Assembly: GCF_007786235.1 (NCBI RefSeq)
Contig: NZ_VNFK01000007.1
Location: forward strand, 147,085-211,084
DNA: 64,000 nucleotides
Direction: 5' to 3'
Source of the DNA: Paenarthrobacter nitroguajacolicus
GTDB lineage: Bacteria; Actinomycetota; Actinomycetes; Actinomycetales; Micrococcaceae
How positions within the stretch are numbered: the first letter of the stretch is position 1; each line of letters begins with the position of its first letter. The translations under genes and the position numbers were made by a program. The notes below the pieces were generated by a model. That model worked only from the letters and a program-made list of their open reading frames with translations, had not been told where the DNA came from and did no database searches. Below, in pieces: positions 8,960-17,656 of this stretch.

Positions 8960-9979
8960 TTAAGCGCGCACCGATTCCAGCTCGTTGCCGATCCGCCGGG
9001 CCAACTCGTCCTCACCGATGGTCTTGGACCCGCCGTGGGCGCGCAGGAACATGAGTGCTTCCAGACGCAGGAACCGCCATTCGCGTTCGGCTTCGTGGTT
9101 GCCGTTGTCGATTGCGCGGAAGATTTCCTTGTCGTACAGGTTGGGTTCGTTGAGCGAGCGCTGGCGCACCCTGGCGTTGATCCGGGCCTTGAACGGGTCC
9201 TCTTCCTGGGACTCGGGGGCTCGGAGCAGCTTCTCGTAGACGGCGGCACGCTCGGCTTGGCCTGCTTCGCGGCAGATGAAACTGGACAATGCCAATGCCC
9301 TCTCGATCGACGCCCAGCGATCCAGGTTTCCGTCAAAGGGCAGCACGTTCAGCAGGTCCGCGACGGCCAAAGCGTGGTCCGGATCGCGAAGCACGATGCA
9401 TAGATCGAACGCGAGGTCGCTCAGGTCCCGGAGGCAGCTGCCGGATTTGGTGTTGATGCCTTTCGAGAGCCGTTCGGCAAGTACTTGAACGCCGTTCTTG
9501 CCCTTGTGGTTGGCGGCGGCGGCGCTCACCACAGCTTCGGGGGTTCCTTCGGGTTCGGGAATGAGCGCGAGTTCTTCAGCGCTCGGTCCGGTATACGTCG
9601 GCGGCGACTCGGGGCGCGGAGGTACGACGACGGCAGGTCCAGCGGGAGCATCGGCGTCGGCATCCGCGGTGGTGCTGGAGTCGGTGGTGCCGGAGTCGGG
9701 CCCGGGCGATTCGGCTGTGCCGGCGTCGCCGGCGTCCGCGCCTGAGCCGGCCGCTACTCCGTCACCCACAGGAACACTGGACCCGACAGCTATCCGTACC
9801 GTGCCGCCGTCGACCATTGTCGCCAGCAGCAGGGCGGCCACGCCGTAGTCGTCGTTGTGCACCTCGATGCTGCGGATTTCCTCGGCTGGTCCGTCACCGG
9901 GCGGGAACACAAAGTCTCCGGGCTGCAGGTCCCCAGCCTGCTTCTCTCTGTACTGCTGTGTGGCTGGGCTGTGAGTCAT
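8960..9979 (-). CDS. Uncharacterised protein with Ala/Gly/Asp/Ser-rich linker
   Basis: 339-aa protein not recognised. Residues 1-70 form a compact region (AGDLQPGDFVFPPGDGPAEEIRSIEVHNDDYGVAALLLATMVDGGTVRIAVG is where it lies) with beta-strand pattern typical of a small barrel-like domain. Residues 75-140 are low complexity, rich in Gly, Ala, Asp, Thr and Pro. Residues 150-339 are helical, with repeats of hydrophobic/charged pattern resembling TPR-like helices (DLSDLAFDLCIVLRDPDHAL, ERALALSSFICREAGQAERA, AEREWRFLRLEALMFLRA). ATG at 9979 is supported by AAAGGACTT upstream. It lies 60 bp before the SRPBCC gene on the same strand. Confidence 0.65.
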   Translation of the reverse strand: MTHSPATQQYREKQAGDLQPGDFVFPPGDGPAEEIRSIEVHNDDYGVAALLLATMVDGGTVRIAVGSSVPVGDGVAAGSGADAGDAGTAESPGPDSGTTDSSTTADADADAPAGPAVVVPPRPESPPTYTGPSAEELALIPEPEGTPEAVVSAAAANHKGKNGVQVLAERLSKGINTKSGSCLRDLSDLAFDLCIVLRDPDHALAVADLLNVLPFDGNLDRWASIERALALSSFICREAGQAERAAVYEKLLRAPESQEEDPFKARINARVRQRSLNEPNLYDKEIFRAIDNGNHEAEREWRFLRLEALMFLRAHGGSKTIGEDELARRIGNELESVRA

Positions 9980-10052
9980 CGGAAGTCCTTTGGTTCTCTT
10001 GGGGTCCGCCGTCCAGTCTACAAAGACCGGCCGCTGCAGGGCTCGGGACCCG

Positions 10053-10592
10053 CTAGAGAACCACGCCCGAGAATGCCAAGGCCTGCCGCACAAGGTTTCC
10101 GCGGCCGCCCTCGAATTCCTGCTGGACGTCGTCGCTCAGCACCTCCTGAGGCGTCATCCAGGTCAGTTCCAAGGCGTCCTGTCGCGGTTCGCATTCGCCG
10201 GTCACGGGAATGATGTAGACCAGCGACACAGCGTGCTGGCGGTCGTCCGTGAAGCCCGTCTGGGACGGGGCCGGGAAGTATTCGGCCACTGTGAACGGAA
10301 CCGGGCTGATGGGCAACTGCGGGAAGGCAAGGGGACCGAGGTCCTTTTCCATGTGCCGCAGGAGCGCCGCGCGGATGGTTTCGCGGTAGAGGACGCGGCC
10401 GGAGACGAGGTAGCGCACCATGTTGCCGTCGGCGTCGCCCTGCAGGAGCGTGCCAACCTCATTCACATACCCGAGCGGATCCAGCCTGACCGGAACAGCC
10501 TCCACGTAGACCATGGGGAGGCGGCCGCGGGCTTCGAAGAGGTCTTCATCTGAAAGCCAGCCTGGATACGGGTCGGGTGTACGTACGCTCAT
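10053..10592 (-). CDS. Nudix-fold protein, DUF4916 type, with altered Nudix box
   Basis: 179-aa protein resembling the actinobacterial DUF4916 Nudix group. The Nudix box region reads SGRVLYRETIRAALLRHMEKD: the G-x5-E and the following spacing are right, but the metal-binding REUxEE becomes RHMEKD, so two of the expected acidic residues are replaced. Hydrolase activity is therefore doubtful, as for other members of this group. Other conserved stretches are VYVEAVPVRLDPLGYVNEVGTLL and LELTWMTPQEVLSDD. It is the first gene of a leftward run that includes the unknown protein, SRPBCC and tgt, though gaps of 50-75 bp leave operon structure open. Confidence 0.78.
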   Translation of the reverse strand: MSVRTPDPYPGWLSDEDLFEARGRLPMVYVEAVPVRLDPLGYVNEVGTLLQGDADGNMVRYLVSGRVLYRETIRAALLRHMEKDLGPLAFPQLPISPVPFTVAEYFPAPSQTGFTDDRQHAVSLVYIIPVTGECEPRQDALELTWMTPQEVLSDDVQQEFEGGRGNLVRQALAFSGVVL

Positions 10593-10669
10593 GGTTAAGT
10601 TCTACCCCATCCCCAGCCGAAGTTCCTTGGTGGCGTCCCGGCGGCTGGGCGGTTACGCTCTCGGCGGCA

Positions 10670-11278
10670 TTAGAGCGCCAGAATCGATTCGAGTGGCTCC
10701 CCGGATGTTATGCGCGCAAGGATGTCCGGCTCGGCGGCGTCAGATTGCAGCGCCTTGGCCAGGACGTCCTGTGCAGCGTCCGGTGAAAGCACGATCAGCC
10801 CGTTGTCGTCCCCCAGCACCAGGTCGCCGGGGTTGACCTCCACGCCGCCGCACCTCACGGGGACGTTCACGGCGGACCCGTTCCCGTGGAGACGCTTGGT
10901 GGTGAGGCACGAGGTCCCGCGGGCGAACACCGGCAAGCCGGTTTGCCGCAGTTCCAGCACGTCGGTGGCCACGCCATCAACCACGACGGCGGCAGCACCT
11001 TGGGCGAGCGCCGCGGCTGCAGTCACGGCCCCGACGGGCGCATGCCGGTGGTCGCCGAGCATGTCCACCACCAGGACGTCCCCGGGTTTGAGTGCCAAGA
11101 GAGCGCGGTTCATGGCGATGGCGTCGTGGTCGGCGATCCGGACGGTGACGGCTGGGCCGGCGATCTTCACGTTGTCCAGAAGCGACTGGACAGCGGGGGA
11201 GACGAAGCCCTCTTCGAGGAAGTGGCCGATGGTCGGGTAACTGACGTCGGTCAGGTCCTCCAAGATGGTGGGGGTCAC
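10670..11278 (-). CDS. RraA-family protein (aldolase-like)
   Basis: 202-aa RraA/HMG-aldolase-like protein. Visible features are the N-terminal VSYPTIGHFLEEGF, the glycine-rich AVTAAAALAQGAAAVVVDGV, and VEVNPGDLVLGDDNGLIVL near the C-terminus. In class II HMG/CHA aldolases the segment after VVVDG carries Arg-Asp; here it is GVATD, keeping Asp but lacking the Arg, so metal-dependent aldolase chemistry is uncertain. The GTG start overlaps the TGA of the RidA gene by four bases (GTGA), and GTG gives the natural N-terminus VTPTILEDL. Third gene of the permease-RidA-RraA operon, probably a step in the same catabolic pathway. Confidence 0.83.
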   Translation of the reverse strand: MTPTILEDLTDVSYPTIGHFLEEGFVSPAVQSLLDNVKIAGPAVTVRIADHDAIAMNRALLALKPGDVLVVDMLGDHRHAPVGAVTAAAALAQGAAAVVVDGVATDVLELRQTGLPVFARGTSCLTTKRLHGNGSAVNVPVRCGGVEVNPGDLVLGDDNGLIVLSPDAAQDVLAKALQSDAAEPDILARITSGEPLESILAL

Positions 11279-11682
11279 TGGGCAACCTCTGGTTTCCCGG
11301 CAAGGACTGCCACGCATTCAATTTCCAAGGAGACGCCCCACAAGCTCACGCACACGGTGGTCCGGGCAGGCTTGGCCGTTCCGAAGTACTCCACGTATAT
11401 GCGGTTGTATTCCTCCAGCTGGTCCGGGCTGGTCAGGTAGGTGTTGACCTTGACCACGTGCTGCAGGCTGGATCCTGCAGCCGCCAACACCCCGGCGAGG
11501 TTCTGGATGGTTTGCCGGACCTGCCCTTCGAAGGTGTCCGGTTGATCGTCAAGTCCCGTGATGGCGGGGATCTGGCCGGAGGTGAACACAAAGCCGTTCG
11601 CAATGACCGCCGGGGAAAAGGGCCCGACGGCGGGCGCCTGGCCGGGGATGCCGGCCAGGCGCTCGATGGTGGTGACGGTCAC
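11275..11682 (-). CDS. RidA-family protein (enamine/imine deaminase type)
   Basis: 135-aa YjgF/YER057c/UK114 family protein. Typical motifs are AVGPFSPAVIANGFVFTSGQ, QTIQNLAGVLAAAGSSLQHVVKVNTYLTS and EYNRIYVEYFGTAKPARTTVCV. RidA proteins hydrolyse reactive enamine/imine intermediates; the catalytic-type Arg of the PARTTV motif is present. The start is GTG (VTVTTIERLAG), overlapping the upstream permease stop by four bases (GTGA); longer readings are shadows of the permease. Its place between a permease and an RraA-like protein suggests a role in catabolism of an amino or ureido compound. Confidence 0.85.
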   Translation of the reverse strand: MTVTTIERLAGIPGQAPAVGPFSPAVIANGFVFTSGQIPAITGLDDQPDTFEGQVRQTIQNLAGVLAAAGSSLQHVVKVNTYLTSPDQLEEYNRIYVEYFGTAKPARTTVCVSLWGVSLEIECVAVLAGKPEVAQ

Positions 11683-13046
11683 CGGGCTGCCGCGGCTTCT
11701 GCGGAGCCAGCGGACGCGGGTGCCTCGTCGACGGCGTCGATGTTGCCGTACCGGGTTTCGGTCAGCAGGAAGAGTGCCACCAGGGACAGTCCGGCTGCGG
11801 CCATGATGTACCAGGCGATGGACGAGCTCTGACCCGTCATGCCCAAGAGCCACGTGGTAACGAACGGGGTGGCGGCACTGCCCAGGAGGCCGGACAACAT
11901 GTAAGCCACCGACAGGCCGGAGTAGCGGACCTTGGAGCCGAACAGCTCGGCCAGGAACGTGGCGATGGGGCCGTAGTTGGCGCAGAACGCGGTCATCATG
12001 GCCAGGTAGGCGACGAAGAGCAGTGCCACCGATTTGGTGTCCATGAGCCAGAACATGGGGAAGGCGAGTGCTGCCTCGGCTGCCACGCCGGCGAAGATGA
12101 TGGGTTTTCGACCGTACTTATCCGACAGCTTGCCGAAGAACGGGATGAGGAACAGTCCCAGGATGCAGGAGGCCAGGACCACCCAGAGCATCAGGCTCTC
12201 GGAGTGGCCGAGTTCCTTCTTGCCATAGGAGACGCCGGAGGCCACCAACAGGGTGAATGTGCTGCCCGTGGAAAGGGTGGCGACGCCGCCCAGGACAACC
12301 TGCTTCCAGTACTTGGCCATCAGTGCCGCGAACGGCATCTTGGCCTTGGCTCCGGCGGTCTTGACTGCCTGGAAGGAAGGAGTTTCCTCGATGTGCAGGC
12401 GGATGTAGATGCCCACAGTGACCAGGAGGACCGAGGCCAGGAACGGGATGCGCCAGCCCCACGAATACAGGGCTTCGGTGCTGACGGTGGAGGCAACAAT
12501 CAGGAAGGCCACGTTGGCGATCAAGGTGCCGGCGGGAACGCCGACCTGCACCAGCGAACCGTAGAAACCACGGCGGGCAGGAGGAGCGTGTTCAACGGTC
12601 ATGAGCACGGCGCCGCCCCATTCGCCGCCGAGGGCCAGGCCCTGGACGACGCGGAGGAAGAGCAACAGGAGCGGGGCCATGATGCCGATGCTGTTGTAGT
12701 CCGGCAACAGGCCAATGGCGAACGTAGCTGCCCCCATAGTCAGGAGGGAGACCAGGAGCATGGACTTGCGGCCCAGCCGGTCACCGAAGTGTCCGAAGAT
12801 GATGGCGCCGACCATGCGGGCAATGTAGGCGGAAGCGAAGGTGCCGAAGGCCAGCATGGTGCCGACGATCGGATCGAAGCTGGGGAAGAAGATCTTGTTG
12901 AAGACAAGGGCCGACGCCGTCCCGAAGACGAAAAGGTCGTACCACTCGACGGTGGTGCCAATAACGCTGGCGAGGGCAATCTTGCGCATCTTTGCCAGGT
13001 CCAGCCTGGATGTTGATGCGGAGGCAGTATCTACCGTGTGGGCCAT
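11679..13046 (-). CDS. MHS-family MFS transporter
   Basis: 455-aa, 12-TM metabolite:H+ symporter family protein (ProP/ShiA-like). Signature parts: IGTTVEWYDLFVFGTASALVF, GHFGDRLGRKSMLL, LRVVQGLALGGEWGGAVLM and GKLSDKYGRKPIIF. ATG at 13046 with GGAG about 9 nt upstream. First gene of the leftward operon with RidA and RraA proteins, all joined by 4-bp overlaps, so it should import the substrate of that pathway. It is paralogous to the permease at 14693-16024 on the other side of the PucR gene. Confidence 0.88.
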   Translation of the reverse strand: MAHTVDTASASTSRLDLAKMRKIALASVIGTTVEWYDLFVFGTASALVFNKIFFPSFDPIVGTMLAFGTFASAYIARMVGAIIFGHFGDRLGRKSMLLVSLLTMGAATFAIGLLPDYNSIGIMAPLLLLFLRVVQGLALGGEWGGAVLMTVEHAPPARRGFYGSLVQVGVPAGTLIANVAFLIVASTVSTEALYSWGWRIPFLASVLLVTVGIYIRLHIEETPSFQAVKTAGAKAKMPFAALMAKYWKQVVLGGVATLSTGSTFTLLVASGVSYGKKELGHSESLMLWVVLASCILGLFLIPFFGKLSDKYGRKPIIFAGVAAEAALAFPMFWLMDTKSVALLFVAYLAMMTAFCANYGPIATFLAELFGSKVRYSGLSVAYMLSGLLGSAATPFVTTWLLGMTGQSSSIAWYIMAAAGLSLVALFLLTETRYGNIDAVDEAPASAGSAEAAAAR

Positions 13047-13344
13047 CTGATTCTCCGGATGGGGTGCGGGGACGAGTGTCCGGTGCAAGGTAGCTCCAAC
13101 TATGGTGTGTGCCCGATCACACCATCAATGGCATAACTTCCAGCAAACCGAGCCCGGGAATGTGAGAACACACACCGACGCCACGGGGCGCGGAATTCCC
13201 GGCGCCGGGCCTCCTGGTGGGGGCTGCCGCCGCGGCTTGGTGACCTCATTTTGACCCCAGACGAGCCGAAATCAACCCTTTTCGGTCACTTTTCGCCTTC
13301 GCAGCCGGAAAACAAGGTCAGGAAGCAACGCGGCCGCGAAAGTG
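13047..13344. other. Gap between permease operon and pucR-like gene
   Basis: About 300 bases without a gene. It holds the interrupted palindrome at 13102-13125 near the permease start, and GC-rich segments with short inverted repeats (for example around 13190-13215, GGAATTCCCGGCGCC). No RNA gene or convincing -35/-10 pair was found. Confidence 0.4.
13102..13125. promoter_or_regulatory. Candidate operator, interrupted palindrome
   Basis: ATGGTGTG and CACACCAT form perfect 8-bp arms around an 8-bp centre, 56 bp upstream of the permease ATG at 13046. The position fits an operator for the permease-RidA-RraA operon, perhaps for the adjacent PucR-type regulator; the binding protein is inferred. 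Confidence 0.45.
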
Positions 13345-14556
13345 TTAGGCCCACGCCACCACCAGCCGGGCCGTCTTTGCGGGAACGGCAAGGTCTATCC
13401 CCGTCAGCTCCTGGAACCGGTTGAGGCGGTTGAGGATGGTGTTGCGGTGGCAGAAGAGTTGCTCGGAGGTGACGGTGATGTTGCCCGTGCTGAGGTAGTT
13501 CCGGACTGTTTCCAGCAAGCGTTCGCGCTCGCCGCCCCGGCAGTCAGCCAAGGCCTCCTCGAGTTCTGCGGCGAGGTCCAGCCCGGCGTCTTGCAGGTTC
13601 TGCTGGGCCAGCCGCGCCCAGGCGGAATCGGCGGAGAGGGGGCCGGTGTCCCGGGGGCGGAGCAGGGCAGCCAGGCTTTCGGCGGTTCGAGCAGCCCCCG
13701 GTAGGGCGCGCAGGCCCAGGACTTCGGGCACGTACCCGCACGGGACATTCACGACGCCGGGTGGCAGCTGCTGGCTGTCGGCTTCCGGGCTGTGAGCCTC
13801 GCCTCGGGGTTCAGGTCCTCGCGTCCGTGCCGCAGGGAGCGCCCAGAAGACGTAGGTGTTGCCGCCGGATTCGTGCAGGAACAACCGCTGCCGGGTGTGC
13901 TGCCCCGATCCGAACTGGGACGTGGCTGCCCGCAGCCGTGCACCGGGTTCGCCGCTGGCTGCCACCAGGGCGAACCGCGACTCCGGGTTGATGCCTAACG
14001 CGGAAGCCACTTGCGCGGAGGTTTCCAACGATGGGCTGCTCTGGTTGAACAGGCGGGCGATGAACTCGCGTTGGATGCTCGACTCTTCCTGGGCCATCCT
14101 GACCCGCTCGGTCAGATAGCTCGTGTGGGTGCGGGTGGCGAATTCGTCCACGACGCTCCACACCTGGTCCACCCTGGTGGCCAGCAGGGCGGCATCTTCG
14201 GTGTGGGCGATCTCCAGCAGTTCGGCCCACAGGATGCTGAAGTCCAAGCGCACGGCGGAGGTCAGCGACTCCGGTGGGATACCGGCCCGGGCGCGCTTGG
14301 ACCCGAGGTCGGAAGCGAAGTCCAGCAGGCCATCGCGGCTGTCGATGCGGCCATTCCTGAGGCCGCTGATCAGGCGCCGAAAAGTCTCCCGTGCTGTCTC
14401 CTGGATTTCCAGGACCGTCACTTGGCTTTCGCCGTATTCGGGGATCTCACGGACCCTCGTGGTGAAGGCCTGCGCCAGGGTGTCCAGCCTGCCCTCGAGC
14501 TGATCCACCAGCTCAGTCCACCGAACAGCATGCCCCGAGGTATCAGAATTGTGCAT
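13345..14556 (-). CDS. PucR-family transcriptional regulator
   Basis: 403-aa regulator. The C-terminus has the PucR-type helix-turn-helix (residues about 345-395: ETVRNYLSTGNITVTSEQLFCHRNTILNRL shows the conserved H-R-N-T pattern, followed by LNRFQELTGIDL). The N-terminal 160 residues are helical sensor-like, and the middle resembles the GGDEF-like CdaR region. PucR proteins usually activate purine, amino acid or other catabolic genes when a pathway metabolite is present. It sits between two divergent catabolic operons, making it the probable activator of both. A TAGAAT box only 6 nt before the ATG suggests a leaderless mRNA. Confidence 0.88.
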   Translation of the reverse strand: MHNSDTSGHAVRWTELVDQLEGRLDTLAQAFTTRVREIPEYGESQVTVLEIQETARETFRRLISGLRNGRIDSRDGLLDFASDLGSKRARAGIPPESLTSAVRLDFSILWAELLEIAHTEDAALLATRVDQVWSVVDEFATRTHTSYLTERVRMAQEESSIQREFIARLFNQSSPSLETSAQVASALGINPESRFALVAASGEPGARLRAATSQFGSGQHTRQRLFLHESGGNTYVFWALPAARTRGPEPRGEAHSPEADSQQLPPGVVNVPCGYVPEVLGLRALPGAARTAESLAALLRPRDTGPLSADSAWARLAQQNLQDAGLDLAAELEEALADCRGGERERLLETVRNYLSTGNITVTSEQLFCHRNTILNRLNRFQELTGIDLAVPAKTARLVVAWA

Positions 14557-14562
14557 TCACAC

Positions 14563-14568
14563 ATTCTA
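14563..14568 (-). promoter_or_regulatory. Candidate -10 box for leaderless pucR-like transcript
   Basis: TAGAAT read on the minus strand ends 6 nt before the ATG of the PucR-type gene, so transcription would begin at or beside the start codon. No Shine-Dalgarno sequence is present in those six bases. The -35 box is not clear. Confidence 0.4.
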
Positions 14569-14692
14569 GCGCCATGATTCCGTGGTGGATTGCTAGTCAT
14601 TTTGGGAAAAACTACTGGCACTATGGATTGAGTCACACAAATTTGCCCGGGCACCCCCAACGTCCGGTCCCGTTCGCACTCATGGAGCAACA

Positions 14693-16024
14693 ATGGCAAG
14701 CACGGTCAGCGGAGCCACGGACACCAGTCCCACGGCAGTACGCGTCGTCGATGAAAGCGTTACCAAGAAGGTGGCCCTGGCCGCCCTGGTGGGCACTGCG
14801 CTGGAATGGTACGACTTCTTCCTTTTCACCACAGCCGCTGCGCTGGTGTTCAACGCACAGTTCTTCGTCTCCCAGGACCCCTTCGTGGCGGCCATGGGAT
14901 CCTTCGCAACACTCGCGGTAGGCTTCGTGGCCCGACCGATCGGTGGCTTCATCTTCGGCGCCCTCGGAGACAAGGTGGGCCGCAAGAAGATCCTCATGGT
15001 CACCATCGTGGGCATCGGCATTGTCACCGGTCTCATCGGCTTGCTGCCGAACTACATGACCATCGGCTTGGCCGCCCCCATCCTCCTGGTGGCGCTGCGC
15101 ATCGTCCAGGGACTCGCCGTCGGCGGTGAGTGGAGCGGCGCGGTGATCATCGCCGTCGAGAATGCTCCGGTGGAAAAGCGCGCACGCTACGCCGCCCTGC
15201 CGCAGATCGGTTCCCCGATCGGCACCATCCTCTCCTCCGGTGGCTTCTTCGGCATGCTGTTCCTGGTAGGACAGACCAACTTTGACGCTTGGGGCTGGCG
15301 CATCCCGTTCATCGCCGCCATCCCGTTGCTGGCCATCTCGCTGTGGATCCGCAGCCGCCTCAGCGAATCCCCCGAATTCGAAGCCCTGATGGAATCCGGC
15401 GAGACGGAGCACGCTCCCATCCGCGGCGTGCTGAAGAACAGCTGGCGGCAAATCCTGGTGGGCATGTGCTCGGCGTTGCTCGGCATTGGTGGCTTCTACC
15501 TCATCACCAGCTTCGTGGTCTTCTACGGCACCAAGGTCCTGAAGTTGCCCTCTGAACTCCTGCTCCTGGGCACCCTGCTTGCTGCGGCACTTGAGATCGC
15601 CGCACTGATCTGGGCAGGCCGCCTGGGCGAGAAGTACGGCGCCAGCAAGGTCATCCTGTGGGGCGGCGTGGCCTCGGCCATCATTGCGATCCCCGTCTTC
15701 CTGGCCATCGACAGCCGCAACCCCGTCCTGGTTGTCCTCGCCATGATGATCGGCGTCGCTGTCCTCTCCATCCCTTACGCCGTCTCCGGAACCGCGCTGA
15801 CTGCGCTGTTCGCCACGAAGGTCCGCTACACCGGCGTCGCCATCACCTCCAACACTGCAGGCGTCATCTCAGGCTTCGTGCCGCTGATCGCCACCGCCCT
15901 GGTAGCCGCCAACAACTCCTTCTGGCCTGGAGCGATCATCCTCCTGGTCGTGTCCGCACTGACTGCGCTCTCCGGCCTGTTCCTCCCCGCCCTTTCCATC
16001 GAAGAAGAAGGAATGAAGCATTGA
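14693..16024 (+). CDS. MHS-family MFS transporter
   Basis: 443-aa metabolite:H+ symporter family permease. Motifs: LVGTALEWYDFFLFTTAAAL, FGALGDKVGRKKILM, LRIVQGLAVGGEWSGAVII and GRLGEKYGASK (the second loop motif is less conserved than in its paralogue at 11679-13046). The start ATG has GGAG 5 nt upstream. First gene of a five-gene rightward operon (permease, TPP enzyme, aldehyde dehydrogenase, amidohydrolase, M20 amidase); its stop overlaps the next start by 4 bp. It probably imports the pathway substrate. Confidence 0.88.
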   Translation: MASTVSGATDTSPTAVRVVDESVTKKVALAALVGTALEWYDFFLFTTAAALVFNAQFFVSQDPFVAAMGSFATLAVGFVARPIGGFIFGALGDKVGRKKILMVTIVGIGIVTGLIGLLPNYMTIGLAAPILLVALRIVQGLAVGGEWSGAVIIAVENAPVEKRARYAALPQIGSPIGTILSSGGFFGMLFLVGQTNFDAWGWRIPFIAAIPLLAISLWIRSRLSESPEFEALMESGETEHAPIRGVLKNSWRQILVGMCSALLGIGGFYLITSFVVFYGTKVLKLPSELLLLGTLLAAALEIAALIWAGRLGEKYGASKVILWGGVASAIIAIPVFLAIDSRNPVLVVLAMMIGVAVLSIPYAVSGTALTALFATKVRYTGVAITSNTAGVISGFVPLIATALVAANNSFWPGAIILLVVSALTALSGLFLPALSIEEEGMKH

Positions 16025-17643
16025 GCACAACCACCGCCGGCCACCTGATTGTTGGCCAACTCGAACGGGCAGGCGTCCAACGCGTCTACACCGTGCCGGG
16101 CGAGAGCTTCCTGGACGTCCTTGACGGACTGCACGGCTCGCCGATCCGGAACGTGGTGGCCCGGCAGGAGGGCGGTGCCGGGTTCATGGCACTGGCCGAA
16201 GGCCGCCTGACCGAGCTTCCTGGCATCGCCATGGTGACCCGTGGTCCGGGTGCTGCCAATGCCTTCATTGCCATCCATACCGCCCACCAGGACGCCACAC
16301 CGCTGATCCTGTTCGTCGGCCTGATCCCGGTGGCTGATCGTGGCCGCGAGTCGTTCCAGGAGTTCGACATCAATGCTTGGTTCGGCAGCACAGCCAAGAA
16401 GGTAGTGACCCTCGACGACGCCGCTTCCGCCGCCCGCGTGGTGGACGACGCGATCTTCACCGCCCTCAGCGGACGCCCCGGACCCGTGGTGATCGGCCTG
16501 CCGGAGGATGTTCTGGTGCACGTCGTTGAGGACGCCACTGTGGAACCTCGTACGGTTGCCCGTCCCGAGCCCGCCGCGGCCGACCTCTCCGGCCTCACCC
16601 AAAAGTTGGAGAAGGCGCGCAAGCCGCTGGTCGTCGTCGGCGGTGAAGGCTGGACGCAGGAGTCCGGCGAGCAGCTGGCCGCGTGGGCGAGCCGCAACAG
16701 CGTCCCGGTGGTGGCCGACTTCCGCGCTTACGACGCCGTCCCGCACCGCAGCGACGCCTACGCCGGCTATCTGGGCTACGGCCGCAGCGACGCCAACGCC
16801 CAGCGCCTGGACGACGCCGATTTGCTGATCTTTGTTGGCTGCGTCCGCGGCGACGTCCTGTCCGACGGCTACAAGCGCGGGCTCGACGCCGAGACCGTAA
16901 TAGTCAACGCCGATGCCAACCTCCTGGGCCACTTCGGCCGCGTGGACCAGCACATCATCGCGGACGTCAGCGCCTTCGCCGCTGTGCTGGCTTCATTTCC
17001 TGCGGCCGGCGAGCGCGAGGACGGCTGGTTCGCCAGCGCCCGCGCCGATCAGCTCACGTTCTCCACGCCGCGGCCCGACGGCGGCATTGGCGTCGACTTG
17101 GGTGTCGCCATGGAGGTCCTCAAGAAGGAAATGGACCCCGACACCGTCCTGACGTTCGGTGCCGGAAACCATGCGATCTGGCCCGCTCGTTACCTGGACC
17201 ACAACTCCGCCAACTCCCTGGCCGCTCCGCGTAACGGGGCCATGGGCATGGGCATCCCGGCGGCCGTAGCGGCGTCGCTGGCATACCCCGGCCGGCAGGT
17301 CATTTCCGTGGCCGGTGATGGCTGCTTCATGATGAACGGCCAGGAGATCGCCACGGCTATGGGCTACGGCGCCAAGTTCATCGTCCTGGTAGTGGACAAC
17401 GGCATTTTCGCCACCATCCGCGAACATCAGGAAGCGCACTACCCGGACCGACCGTCCGGCACGCACATGACCAACCCGGACTTCGCGGCACTCGCCCGCT
17501 CCTACGGCGGCTACGGCGAGCGCGTGGACCGCACGGAAGACTTCGCTGCCGCGTTCCGCCGCGCCGTCGATTCCGGCCTCCCGGCCCTCTTGCATTTGCC
17601 GCAGGACCCCACCACGCGTTCCCCCAAGACTTCAACAAACTGA
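16021..17643 (+). CDS. Thiamine-diphosphate-dependent 2-oxoacid decarboxylase/synthase-like enzyme
   Basis: 540-aa acetolactate-synthase-like enzyme starting at TTG, which overlaps the permease TGA (TTGA); AGAAGGAAT precedes it. N-terminal Pyr domain has YTVPGESFLDVLDGL and the catalytic-type Glu in VVARQEGGAGFMALAEGR; the PP domain has GDGCFMMNGQEIATAM ending in VVDNGIFATI, the ThDP/Mg site. No FAD-linked partner or regulatory small subunit is nearby, and the context is catabolic, so a 2-oxoacid decarboxylase giving an aldehyde for the next gene (as AruI does for 2-ketoarginine) is more likely than acetolactate synthesis. Substrate unknown. Confidence 0.82.
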   Translation: MSTTTAGHLIVGQLERAGVQRVYTVPGESFLDVLDGLHGSPIRNVVARQEGGAGFMALAEGRLTELPGIAMVTRGPGAANAFIAIHTAHQDATPLILFVGLIPVADRGRESFQEFDINAWFGSTAKKVVTLDDAASAARVVDDAIFTALSGRPGPVVIGLPEDVLVHVVEDATVEPRTVARPEPAAADLSGLTQKLEKARKPLVVVGGEGWTQESGEQLAAWASRNSVPVVADFRAYDAVPHRSDAYAGYLGYGRSDANAQRLDDADLLIFVGCVRGDVLSDGYKRGLDAETVIVNADANLLGHFGRVDQHIIADVSAFAAVLASFPAAGEREDGWFASARADQLTFSTPRPDGGIGVDLGVAMEVLKKEMDPDTVLTFGAGNHAIWPARYLDHNSANSLAAPRNGAMGMGIPAAVAASLAYPGRQVISVAGDGCFMMNGQEIATAMGYGAKFIVLVVDNGIFATIREHQEAHYPDRPSGTHMTNPDFAALARSYGGYGERVDRTEDFAAAFRRAVDSGLPALLHLPQDPTTRSPKTSTN

Positions 17644-17656
17644 CCGGAGCCTCACC

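Noticed and set aside
16021..17643. Biosynthetic acetolactate synthase (ilvB)
   Set aside because: No ilvN/ilvC nearby and it lies in a catabolic operon with aldehyde dehydrogenase and amidases.
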